Shown piece after piece: positions 1 through 7,446 of a stretch of DNA of 64,000 bases. Source of the DNA: Roseiarcus sp963798015 (lineage in GTDB: Bacteria > Pseudomonadota > Alphaproteobacteria > Rhizobiales > Beijerinckiaceae). Position 1 is the stretch's first letter. Each line of letters opens with the position of its first letter. The position numbers and the translations under genes are program-made. The DNA is taken from contig CAWCSA010000018.1 of NCBI GenBank assembly GCA_963798015.1, positions 94,531 to 158,530 of the forward strand, read 5' to 3'. The notes below the pieces were generated by a model, which was given only the letters and a program-made list of their open reading frames with translations, made no database searches and was not told where the DNA came from.

Positions 1-20
1 TGAGTGCTTCGCCGCCAGCA

Positions 21-311
21 TCAGGGCCGCGCGCGATGGGTCCGGGTTAAGAGGCCCTCAAGGCAGCCCTCGACAACGACGTAGCAGGCGAGTCCAAGAT
101 AGCCCCAGGCGGTCAGTTCGATGAATTGCAGAAGGCCTCCATCGAACGCGGCCATCGCGCCATACTTGAATAACAAATTGTAATCGGCCTGAAACAGAAA
201 CAGCAGATTGAAGGAGCACAGCGCGAGGCCGCCCGCCGCCATCCCCATGACAAGGAACGTCAGCCACGCCGGCCCATGAAAGAGTCGATTGAGAAGCACG
301 AAAAGGACCAT
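21..311 (-). CDS. Small hypothetical membrane protein
   Basis: A 96-residue protein of unknown function. It has long hydrophobic stretches at about residues 14-40 and 60-85, which suggests two or three membrane segments, and a short basic C-terminus (RTHRARP). The ATG at 311 is followed at once by a hydrophobic N-terminus. It is divergent from the PQQ dehydrogenase gene, with about 217 bp between the two starts. No family is recognised. It could be an inner-membrane accessory protein, but nothing in the sequence fixes a role. Confidence 0.5.
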   Translation of the reverse strand: MVLFVLLNRLFHGPAWLTFLVMGMAAGGLALCSFNLLFLFQADYNLLFKYGAMAAFDGGLLQFIELTAWGYLGLACYVVVEGCLEGLLTRTHRARP

Positions 312-528
312 CGCTCACCCCGAGTCCCGTCTCCGGACCTCGTTGTTTCGCTGGCAATAGCGGCTCCGTTACCGGACCGGTTCGAATCGAAGATGCGGTC
401 AGTCGCCATTCCTCAGGGCCGCCGACCTATCGAGGATTGGCGAGCCGAAAGGGAAAATATCCCCATCCTGCTGGGTGACATTCCTGTCATTTCAAGGCAG
501 TATGCGAGGGTCAAGGAGGGAAACGCCA

Positions 529-2265
529 ATGTCTAAAAACATAAATTATACAATGTTGCTCGGTTCGGTTTGCATCGGGGCATTCGCAGCCGCGGGGGTA
601 GCACAAGCGCAGGAAGTCAAAGGCGCGTCGAGCATGACGACCACGACTGCGGCGATCACGCCAGTCTCGCAGCAGCAGCTCACCAACGCCCATAAGGACG
701 GGGAAAATTTCCTCCAAACCAACGCCAACTACGAGCAAACTCGTTTCTATCCGAATGCGCAGATCAACCGCGGGAACGTGCGGCATCTGCATCCGGCTTG
801 GATCTTCTCGACGGAGGTCAAGGAATCGCTCGAGACCTCGCCGATCATTGTTAACGGCGTCATGTACGTCACCACGTCGTACAGCCACGTCTACGCGCTC
901 GACGCGAAGACCGGCCAGGAGATCTGGCACTTCAAGCCGAAACTCGGCCCGGTCACGACATTCTGCTGCGGCCCGAACAACCGCGGCGTCGCCGTCTATG
1001 AGGACAAGGTTTACGTCGGCACGCTTGACGCCAAACTCGTCGCGCTCGACGCTAAGACCGGCGCTGTCGTCTGGCAGCAAGAGGTCGGCGATCCCGAGAA
1101 GGGCTACAGCGAGACGATGGCGCCGACTGCCGTCGATGGCAAAATCATCATCGGCACCAACGGCGGCGAGTACGGCATCCGCGGCTTCGTCAAGGCCTAT
1201 GACGCCAAGGACGGCAAGCCCATCTGGAGCTTCGACACCATTCCGGAGAACTCTGTCGGCGTCTGGGCGACGAAGGACGCCACGGGCCGCGACGAGCATC
1301 GCGACATCGAGGCCGAGAAGGCGGCGCTGGCGAAAAGCGGCGATCCCTACAAGACGCTCGGCGGCGGCGTGTGGCAGAACCCGTCAATCGACCTCGCGGC
1401 GAAGCGCATCTACTTCGTCGTCGGCAATCCCTCGCCCGACCTCGACGGCGCGGTCCGGCCCGGCGACAACCTGTACACGGACTCGCTGGTCTCGCTCGAC
1501 CTGGACACCGGCAAGTACGTTTGCCACTTCCAGTTCATTCCGCACGACGTCTGGGATCTTGACGCCGTGAGCCCGACCGTTCTGGTCAACGCGGCGGACA
1601 AGTCCGGCAAGATGGTTCCGGCAGTTCTGCACGCGGGCAAGACCGGGTATATCTACGTGAATGATCGCAAGGATTGCAGCCTCATCCGCTACTCTGACCC
1701 TATGGTGGATCAGAAGGGCCGGTGGACGCTGCCAACGCCGACCAAACCGCTTGACCCCAACTCCGCCAAGATGTTCCCGGGCGCGAATGGCGGCGTCGAA
1801 TGGTCACCGATCGCCACCGATCCGAACCACGGCATGGCGTATGCGATCAACCTGCATCAGCCGATGACCTACACGGTCGCCAACGCCCCCTATCCGGACG
1901 GAAAACTCTGGCTCGGCGGCGCGTTCACGATCATCCCCGGCGAGGAGAGCTTTGGCAACGTAAGCGCGGTCAACTACAACACCGGCAAGATCGCCTGGCA
2001 GGTCAAGACGCCGCAACCGATGATCGGCGGCATTCTCGCCACTGCCGGCGGCCTCGTCTTCACCGGCGAAGCCAACGGCTGGTTCAAGGCGTACGACGAC
2101 GCCAATGGCAAAGTGCTCTGGCAGTTCCAGACCGGCGCCGGCGTCAATGCGCCTCCGTCTTCCTATATGGTCGACGGCAAGCAATATGTCGTCGTCGGTT
2201 CGGGCGGCAACGCCCAGATCGATTCCAAGCGCGGCAACAACATCATCGCCTTCACGGTCGAGTAA
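529..2265 (+). CDS. PQQ-dependent alcohol dehydrogenase (methanol/ethanol family), periplasmic
   Basis: A 578-residue quinoprotein that would oxidise alcohols in the periplasm and pass electrons to a cytochrome c. The ATG at 529 is chosen because AAGGAGGG lies just upstream and the N-terminus is then a clean signal peptide ending near VAQAQ. An upstream in-frame start at 475 has no such support. The body is a beta-propeller with repeated 'ALDAKTG' and 'W' motifs. The vicinal cysteine pair typical of these enzymes is C146-C147. The catalytic Asp is D343 in a WDLDAV context, and D345 two residues later sits where lanthanide-dependent XoxF/ExaF/PedH enzymes carry their extra metal-binding Asp. 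There is no C-terminal haem domain; a diheme cytochrome gene follows directly. The family is clear, while substrate and metal are inferred. Confidence 0.9.
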   Translation: MSKNINYTMLLGSVCIGAFAAAGVAQAQEVKGASSMTTTTAAITPVSQQQLTNAHKDGENFLQTNANYEQTRFYPNAQINRGNVRHLHPAWIFSTEVKESLETSPIIVNGVMYVTTSYSHVYALDAKTGQEIWHFKPKLGPVTTFCCGPNNRGVAVYEDKVYVGTLDAKLVALDAKTGAVVWQQEVGDPEKGYSETMAPTAVDGKIIIGTNGGEYGIRGFVKAYDAKDGKPIWSFDTIPENSVGVWATKDATGRDEHRDIEAEKAALAKSGDPYKTLGGGVWQNPSIDLAAKRIYFVVGNPSPDLDGAVRPGDNLYTDSLVSLDLDTGKYVCHFQFIPHDVWDLDAVSPTVLVNAADKSGKMVPAVLHAGKTGYIYVNDRKDCSLIRYSDPMVDQKGRWTLPTPTKPLDPNSAKMFPGANGGVEWSPIATDPNHGMAYAINLHQPMTYTVANAPYPDGKLWLGGAFTIIPGEESFGNVSAVNYNTGKIAWQVKTPQPMIGGILATAGGLVFTGEANGWFKAYDDANGKVLWQFQTGAGVNAPPSSYMVDGKQYVVVGSGGNAQIDSKRGNNIIAFTVE

Positions 2266-2284
2266 GACCACGTCGCACTTCGTT

Positions 2285-2319
2285 GGCCGCCCCGCTCGAT
2301 CGAGGGGGGCGGCCTTTTT
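2285..2319 (+). terminator. Rho-independent terminator after the PQQ dehydrogenase
   Basis: An inverted repeat with arms GGCCGCCCC and GGGGCGGCC, separated by a short loop, is followed by TTTTT. It begins 19 bp after the dehydrogenase stop codon and would separate that gene from the cytochrome c downstream, at least partly. Confidence 0.85.
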
Positions 2320-2385
2320 GTTGACCTTGAGATGGCCCCGCGCACAAATGAGCGCGATCTTGGGCCGCGCGAAGGATTCCCTCTC

Positions 2386-2945
2386 ATGTTGCGTAGCGTT
2401 GTTGTGGCCGCGCTCCTGTCTGTGGCGACCGCCGCTTGGGCGGATGCGATTGCGGACAAGGCGGAGGTCTGCACCGCGTGCCATGGCGAAAAGGGCCTGC
2501 CTATAGAACCCGCGATCCCGATCATCTGGGGCCAAAACGAGGGCTACCTCTATTTGGAGCTCCGCGATTTCCAGAAAGGCGCGCGCAAAGATGATCAGAT
2601 GACCCCAATCGCCCAGAGCCTCTCCAAGGAGGACGCGCTGGCCCTCGCCCAATATTTCTCCGCCAAGCCCTGGCCGAGGACGGGGCGCCCAGCGCTTCCA
2701 AGGCGGACGAGGCGGCCGCGATGACCGCGATCAAGTCGGTGGTTTGCAGCAGCTGCCATCTGGAGCAGTTCCAGGGCGATTCCTCCATTCCCCGGCTCGC
2801 GGGGCAGAGCCATGATTATCTCGCCAAGACGATGACGGATTTCCGAACTCGCGCCCGCGCCAACAATCCCGGCATGTCGGATCTGATGAATACGGTGACG
2901 CCAGAACAGATCACTGCGATGGCGGCCTATCTGGCTGGGCTTTGA
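2386..2945 (+). pseudogene. Diheme cytochrome c (c4-like), interrupted by a frameshift
   Basis: The ATG at 2386 follows a GAAGGA ribosome site and opens a signal peptide (MLRSVVVAALLSVATAAWA). The first haem site is CTACH. The frame then runs into an arginine/proline-rich tail from about 2670. The second half is in another frame, from about 2676 to the stop at 2945, and carries the second haem site CSSCH plus a typical C-terminus ending AAYLAGL. Joined, the halves give a protein of about 186 residues, the usual size of a c4-type cytochrome. One missing base, or two extra, between about 2660 and 2690 explains the break. Its position suggests it is the electron acceptor of the upstream quinoprotein. 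Whether the gene is dead or mis-sequenced cannot be told here. Confidence 0.8.
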
Positions 2946-2976
2946 GGGCGCGAAACCCAGCTGAAAGGGATCGCCC

Positions 2977-3290
2977 TTTTCGAGCAGGAGCACGATTGCG
3001 CGGGACTCCCCTCTCCTACGGGAGAGAGGTTGGGGGTGAGGGTTCGCCCGCGAACCGCGCCGCGTCCGCGGTCCCTCATCCGGCGCTTCGCGCCACCTTC
3101 TCCGTGAGGGAGAAGGGAAAGCCAGAGCTAGCCACGCGACCTAGCTGAGATCCTCTTTCGAGCAGGAGCACGATTGCGCGGGACCCCCCTCCCCTACGGG
3201 AGAGGGGTTGGGGTGAGGGTTCGCGCGCCGCCCTCATCCGGCCGACTGCGTCGGCCACCTTCTCCCGGAGGGAGAAGGGCAAGCCTGCCC
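2977..3290. repeat. Tandem intergenic repeat, two copies of about 150 bp
   Basis: Both copies start with the same 25-base block (TTTCGAGCAGGAGCACGATT and on), at 2978 and at 3156, 178 bp apart. Each continues with 'ctcctacgggagag', 'ggtgagggttcgc' and 'cctcatccgg...', and each ends in an 'agggagaaggg' palindrome half. This palindrome class recurs in the window at about 13480-13635. The whole gap between the cytochrome and the ankyrin gene is made of these copies; no gene is seen. Confidence 0.75.
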
Positions 3291-4147
3291 TACCGCTCCA
3301 GAACCTTCGCGGCCCGCTCGTGCCCGAGGTCGCGGGCGATGTTGGCGGCGGTCTTGCCGCGGTCGTCCTTGAGGTCGAGCGCGGCGCCGTGCTCGATAAG
3401 CGTCTTGATCGTGGAATCGACGTCGTCAACACCCGTCGATGCATCATGGCCCGCCGCCCACATCAACGCCGTGAGGCCATGCGCGTAGCGGCGGTTGACG
3501 TCGACGCCGGCTTGAAGAAGCAGCGCGACAACCGGGGCATAGCCGCGGCCGGCGGCGTAAACGATCGCGCCCTCGCCGTCGTTATCGAGCGCGTTGGGAT
3601 CGGCGCCAAACTTCATGAGCTCAGCGACGCTTTCCGTCGAGCCGTTGAAGGCTGCGGCGGCAAGCGGGCGCACGCCTTTCCGTCCGGGAAGGTTGGGATC
3701 GGCGCCGCGTTCGAGCAGCAACGCGACCACCGCGCCCCGATCCTGCTCGGCGGCGTAGAAGAGTGGCGTCGAGCCGTCGACGCTGCGCGCATTGACGTTG
3801 GCGCCGCGCTCGAGAAGCAGCCTGATCAGCGGCAACTTGTCCGCCTCGGCCGCTTTGGCGAGTGCGGTTTTGCCCTCGCGATCCTTCGCATCGATCGCCG
3901 CGCCGCGATCGAGGAGCGCGCGTGCTTCAGCCTCGCAGCCGAGCCTTGCGGCCGCGAACAATAAAGTCGTCGCCTGATAGCGATCGTCATCGTGCAGCGC
4001 GTGCACCGCCTCAGCGGTGTCGGCGCAGCGGTCCTTGGCGAGCGACAAGCTTGAGGTCGAGATCGACGCGAGGCTTGCCAGCGCGGCCAGCCGCAGGAGC
4101 GCTGCTGGGGCAGCGAGAGACGACCGCGTTGTCGAAGCCTCACCCAT
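3290..4147 (-). CDS. Ankyrin-repeat protein, probably exported
   Basis: A 285-residue protein. The N-terminus contains a hydrophobic, alanine/leucine-rich segment (about residues 10-37) ending near SLSLAKD, consistent with export or a membrane anchor. From about residue 55 to the end it is built of ankyrin repeats with the usual 'G.T.L..AA..G....V..LL..GAD.N' spacing, about seven in all. The ATG at 4147 has AGAAGG upstream; a GTG at 4177 would overlap the asparaginase stop (GTGA) but lacks a ribosome site. It is the second gene after asparaginase on the same strand, so co-transcription is likely. Ankyrin arrays bind proteins; the partner is unknown. Confidence 0.85.
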   Translation of the reverse strand: MGEASTTRSSLAAPAALLRLAALASLASISTSSLSLAKDRCADTAEAVHALHDDDRYQATTLLFAAARLGCEAEARALLDRGAAIDAKDREGKTALAKAAEADKLPLIRLLLERGANVNARSVDGSTPLFYAAEQDRGAVVALLLERGADPNLPGRKGVRPLAAAAFNGSTESVAELMKFGADPNALDNDGEGAIVYAAGRGYAPVVALLLQAGVDVNRRYAHGLTALMWAAGHDASTGVDDVDSTIKTLIEHGAALDLKDDRGKTAANIARDLGHERAAKVLER

Positions 4148-4173
4148 GTAGCCTTCTCTCACTGGGGCGCGCT

Positions 4174-5178
4174 TCACGCCAGCGGACCCGCGGGACGCAA
4201 AAGCCCGACTTTGGCGCCGTTCCAGTTTAAGAGGCGCGGCGAGACGAAGCGCGTGAGACGGGCGCTTGTCTCGTCGTCGAAACCGCCGAAGCGGCGGATG
4301 AGCGCCGCAATCATCACTTGCGCCGCCCGCCCTGCCCCATCGTCCGCCTTGACCGCAAGACCGAGCCCGGCTTCGGGCAGCGCGGCGCAGAATACGCCCT
4401 CCGCGCCCGACTTGGTGAAGACGCGCGGCCCAAGCAAGCTCATCACCTCCGTGTCGAAGCGGCCTCTTCCAGCGACGGTCAAGGGATGCGCGGCGACGGC
4501 GGCGCGAATGCGGGCTGCGGCTTTGCGGTGCTCCGGCGATAGTCCATAGCCAGTCCCGAGGCGGGCGAAGCCTCGCGCGAGCGCCACCAGCGGGACGGCG
4601 TAAGTCGGGATGGCGCAGCCATCGACGCCCCGCATCGCCTCGCTCAAGCGCGCGCCAGTCATCGCTTCAATCGATGCCGCGACCTCGCGCTGAACCGCGT
4701 GATCCGGCGCGACATAACCCTTCGGATCCACGCCCATCGCGCAGGAAAGGCAGACGAAACCCGCGTGCTTCCCCGAACAATTGTTGTGCAGGGCGGTCGG
4801 CGCCCGCCCAGAGCGTGCAAGCGCCCGCGCTTCGTCCTCGCCGAGCGGCCAATGCGCGCCACATTCGAGCGCGCGCTCATCGTATCCCACTTTGGCAAGC
4901 ATCCCGCGCGCGGTCGCGACATGGTCCTCGCTTCCCGAGTGAGACGCGCAGCTGAGCGCGATCTCCTTCTCGCTTAGACTTAAGGAGTCCGCAGCGCCGC
5001 TTGCGATGAGGGGCAAGGCCTGCAGCGCCTTGACGGCGGAGCGCGGGTAAACCGGTCGATCGGCGTCGCCAAAGGCCATCGCCACCCGGCCGTCCGCGTC
5101 AACGACCGCGCCGGCTCCGCGATGGGCGGATTCGACGAGGGCGCCGCGCGTGGCCTCGACGACCACGGGATTGGCCAT
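4174..5178 (-). CDS. L-asparaginase, Rhizobium etli ReAV type
   Basis: A 334-residue enzyme predicted to hydrolyse L-asparagine to aspartate and ammonia in the cytoplasm. It belongs to the AnsA/ReAV (class 3) family, not to the bacterial type I/II folds. The residues established for ReAV (Ser48, Lys51, Cys135, Lys138, Cys189) all appear here shifted by one: S47 and K50 in SAVK, C134 and K137 in NNCSGKHAG, and C188 in DGCAIP. The Ser-Lys catalytic pair and the Cys/Lys/Cys zinc site are therefore intact. Length is normal. The ankyrin gene follows within 27 bp. Confidence 0.9.
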   Translation of the reverse strand: MANPVVVEATRGALVESAHRGAGAVVDADGRVAMAFGDADRPVYPRSAVKALQALPLIASGAADSLSLSEKEIALSCASHSGSEDHVATARGMLAKVGYDERALECGAHWPLGEDEARALARSGRAPTALHNNCSGKHAGFVCLSCAMGVDPKGYVAPDHAVQREVAASIEAMTGARLSEAMRGVDGCAIPTYAVPLVALARGFARLGTGYGLSPEHRKAAARIRAAVAAHPLTVAGRGRFDTEVMSLLGPRVFTKSGAEGVFCAALPEAGLGLAVKADDGAGRAAQVMIAALIRRFGGFDDETSARLTRFVSPRLLNWNGAKVGLLRPAGPLA

Positions 5179-5196
5179 GGGTTGCTCGCGTTCCGG

Positions 5197-5574
5197 TTAG
5201 CGTTTCAAGGTCACCCAGGCCATGAATGCGCCGACCCCGTCCGCCCCGATGGCGATGCGCCCGAACTCGGGGACGTCGAACGGCTGTCGAACGATCTTGC
5301 CGCCACGACTCTGAACCTCTGCAACCAATCGATCGACATCGTCGACTTCAAGATAGCTTAGCCAGTGCGGCGGATCGGCGTCGGGAACGATTCCGCGCAT
5401 ATCGAGGACGCCGGCGACCGGCTTGTCTCCAGCCTTGGCGACCCAGTAGGTGCGATTCTCATGCGGCATCGGCATGCCTTCGAACGTCCAGCCGACGGTC
5501 GCAGCGTAGAACGCTTTGGCGGCCTCAACATCGCGGGTGTAGAGTTCATGCCAACCGAAATTTCCGTGGGGCAC
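5197..5574 (-). CDS. VOC (glyoxalase/bleomycin resistance-like) family protein
   Basis: A 125-residue single-module VOC protein. It shows the typical opening (GWHELYTRDVEAAKAFYAA), a central 'WLSYLEVDDVDRLVAEV' strand-helix unit and a closing 'GRIAIGADGVGAFMAWV'. Such proteins form a metal-binding beta-alpha-beta-beta-beta fold and can be lyases, dioxygenases or binding proteins; the substrate cannot be read from sequence. It stops 18 bp upstream of the asparaginase start on the same strand and may head that operon. Confidence 0.8.
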   Translation of the reverse strand: MPHGNFGWHELYTRDVEAAKAFYAATVGWTFEGMPMPHENRTYWVAKAGDKPVAGVLDMRGIVPDADPPHWLSYLEVDDVDRLVAEVQSRGGKIVRQPFDVPEFGRIAIGADGVGAFMAWVTLKR

Positions 5575-5719
5575 AGGTTCCTCCTTGTTGCTGCAGTTTA
5601 CCGGCGAAACCTCGCGTCAGTCGACCGCCCTACTCCTCTTCGCCGCGATGGAAGCGGTCAATCCTCAGCCGTCAGCCCCTCTCCCTTCCGCCCTTTCCTT
5701 ACCAAGGGACCACATGCAC

Positions 5720-5880
5720 CAAGGACAGGGACATGAAGGCCCGCGAGACAGGCTTGTCTGTGGATATCTGCTGTCCCCAGAAACATACCGACTGATTGGT
5801 ACGTCAGTCAAGCCGCTAGCTGAAAGCGGCGACCTACATTACAGAACCACGCAAGGACAGAGACATGAAGGTTCGCGACG
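5720..5880 (+). repeat. Duplicated CBS-gene start region
   Basis: The 29-base block over the ribosome site and first codons of the CBS gene (5852-5880) has an imperfect copy at 5720-5748, with 24 of 29 bases identical, including AAGGACAG.GACATGAAGG. The upstream copy opens a short frame starting MKARE that does not continue as a CBS domain. The rest of the 5575-5864 gap shows nothing recognisable. Confidence 0.5.
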
Positions 5881-6584
5881 TTATGACCTATGGCGTGATC
5901 AGCGTGCCGGAAAGCGCGAGCATCGCCGAGGCGATCGAGACGATGTTGCGTTCGCGGGTGAGCGCGCTGGTCGTGTTCGACGCCGACCACGCGCTCAGCG
6001 GAATCCTGAGCGAGGGCGATCTGCTTCGGCGCAGCGAACTCGGAAGCGAAACCAAGCGCCCCTACTGGCTCGAGCTTCTCATCGGCAGCGGCCGGATCGC
6101 TGACGCTTACGCCCATGAGCATGGAGCGAAGGCCGGCGAGGTGATGACGCGCGATGTCCAGACGATCGGAGAAGATTCTGAGCTCAGCGAGGCGGTCGAC
6201 CGGATGATCCGACATCGCGTCAAGCGGCTGCCGGTGCTGCGGGGCGAGACGCTCCTCGGAATCGTCTCGCGCTCCGATCTTCTGAAGGGCCTGCTGGCCG
6301 CGACGCCTTCATCCAACGCCCCCCATTCGGACGCCGAAATCAAGGCGGCGATCCTGGCGGAGCTCAATAAGCTTGATTGGGCGCCGCGAGCGAGCGTGGG
6401 CGTCGAGGTTCAGAGCGGAATCGTGACCTTCACGGGTTCGATCATCGATGAGAGGCTGCGTGGGGCGCTCAAGGTGATCGCCGAGAACACGCCGGGTTGC
6501 GTCGCCGTCCACGACCACATGGCCTGGATTGAGCCAAACTCCGGCGTCGTCATTCCCTCGGAGGGAGACGACCCGCAGGCGTGA
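5865..6584 (+). CDS. CBS-domain pair protein with C-terminal BON domain
   Basis: A 239-residue cytoplasmic protein. CBS motif 1 spans about residues 3-60 (starting VRDVMTYGVISV). CBS motif 2 spans about 88-148 (VMTRDVQTIGEDSELSEA to LLGIVSRSDLLKG). A BON domain follows at about 158-225 (VEVQSGIVTFTGSI). CBS pairs bind adenosyl ligands and sense energy state; BON domains usually bind membranes or lipids. The combination is common in proteobacteria, but its physiological role is not fixed. The ATG at 5865 has a plausible ACAGAGAC leader. It converges on the TetR gene. Confidence 0.85.
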   Translation: MKVRDVMTYGVISVPESASIAEAIETMLRSRVSALVVFDADHALSGILSEGDLLRRSELGSETKRPYWLELLIGSGRIADAYAHEHGAKAGEVMTRDVQTIGEDSELSEAVDRMIRHRVKRLPVLRGETLLGIVSRSDLLKGLLAATPSSNAPHSDAEIKAAILAELNKLDWAPRASVGVEVQSGIVTFTGSIIDERLRGALKVIAENTPGCVAVHDHMAWIEPNSGVVIPSEGDDPQA

Positions 6585-6599
6585 AGCGCGCGAGCGATC

Positions 6600-7310
6600 T
6601 TACTCGGCGCCGTAGCCGCACGCGGCAAGAAAGAAAGCGACCGACCGCGCGGCATGCGGCTCGATCTCGCTGCGAAGGGCGGCCAGATCCTCGCCGAACA
6701 GCGCCCGCACCAGCATCGGCAACACCACCAGGTCGAGAAACCGGCGCGCGGTCTCGAGGAGCTTTTCCTGCTCGAACGCCGGCGAACCCCCGATGGCGTC
6801 GGACGCAGCCAACTCGCCAAAAATACGCGCCACCGCTTCCGTGGGCCGTTGGCGCCCCATGCAGCTGACGCTGGTCGCCAAAACGGGAAATCGGCGTGCT
6901 TCGGCGACCGCGACCCGGATGAGCCCGATTGTTTCCGGGGTCAGGACGCGCGTCAGGATAACGGCGGCAAGGGTGTCAAGCCGCTGCTCGATCGATATGC
7001 CGGGGCAGGAAAACGCGTCGAGGCTTGTGTTCCGGCGCACGAGGCGGTCAATCACGGCGGTGAACAACGCTTGTTTGCTGGGGAATCGAGCGTAGATGGT
7101 CGGCTTGCCGGCTGAGGCGACCTCGGCGATTTCGTCGACGCTCGCGCCCTGGAAGCCGTGTTCGAGGAAGACCCGGCCCGCGGCGTCGAGAATTCTCTCC
7201 TCGACCCGGCCGGCGTGTTCGCGCGGCGGCCGGCCATAACGCACAGCGCCTCGCCGAGCGTCACGTTTTTCCTCTACGGTGTCCGCTTCCATCGCTCCTT
7301 CGCCTTTCAT
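6600..7310 (-). CDS. TetR/AcrR-family transcriptional regulator
   Basis: A regulator of about 236 residues. The helix-turn-helix lies at about residues 35-80 (ILDAAGRVFLEHGFQGASVDEIA..AGKPTIYARFPSKQALF). The C-terminal ligand domain resembles the AefR-like class (SIEQRLDTLAAVIL, LIRVAVAEARRFP). The start at 7310 has GAGAGAGG at good spacing; ATG 7292 and GTG 7325 are alternatives. The gene is divergent from an emrAB-like efflux pair, which makes it the likely local repressor of that operon and of itself. Confidence 0.85.
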   Translation of the reverse strand: MKGEGAMEADTVEEKRDARRGAVRYGRPPREHAGRVEERILDAAGRVFLEHGFQGASVDEIAEVASAGKPTIYARFPSKQALFTAVIDRLVRRNTSLDAFSCPGISIEQRLDTLAAVILTRVLTPETIGLIRVAVAEARRFPVLATSVSCMGRQRPTEAVARIFGELAASDAIGGSPAFEQEKLLETARRFLDLVVLPMLVRALFGEDLAALRSEIEPHAARSVAFFLAACGYGAE

Positions 7311-7380
7311 CGCGCCCTCTCTCACTAAACGCGATCCCTGGACTTTCCGCCCCTTGATTTAGGGAGGATCCTCACCAAAG

Positions 7381-7405
7381 TAAACAGAACGGAACAGTTT
7401 CGTTT
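7381..7405. promoter_or_regulatory. Candidate TetR operator between the regulator and efflux genes
   Basis: The short divergent intergenic region contains AAACAGAACGGAACAGTTT, an imperfect inverted repeat with 6 of 9 arm positions matching that also reads as a direct CAGAAC/GGAACAG repeat. TetR-family dimers bind such sites between divergent genes. The assignment is positional and not proven. Confidence 0.35.
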
Positions 7406-7446
7406 CGCCGGCGTTATGGGTGCTAGGTTCTCGAGGAGTTGCGGCG

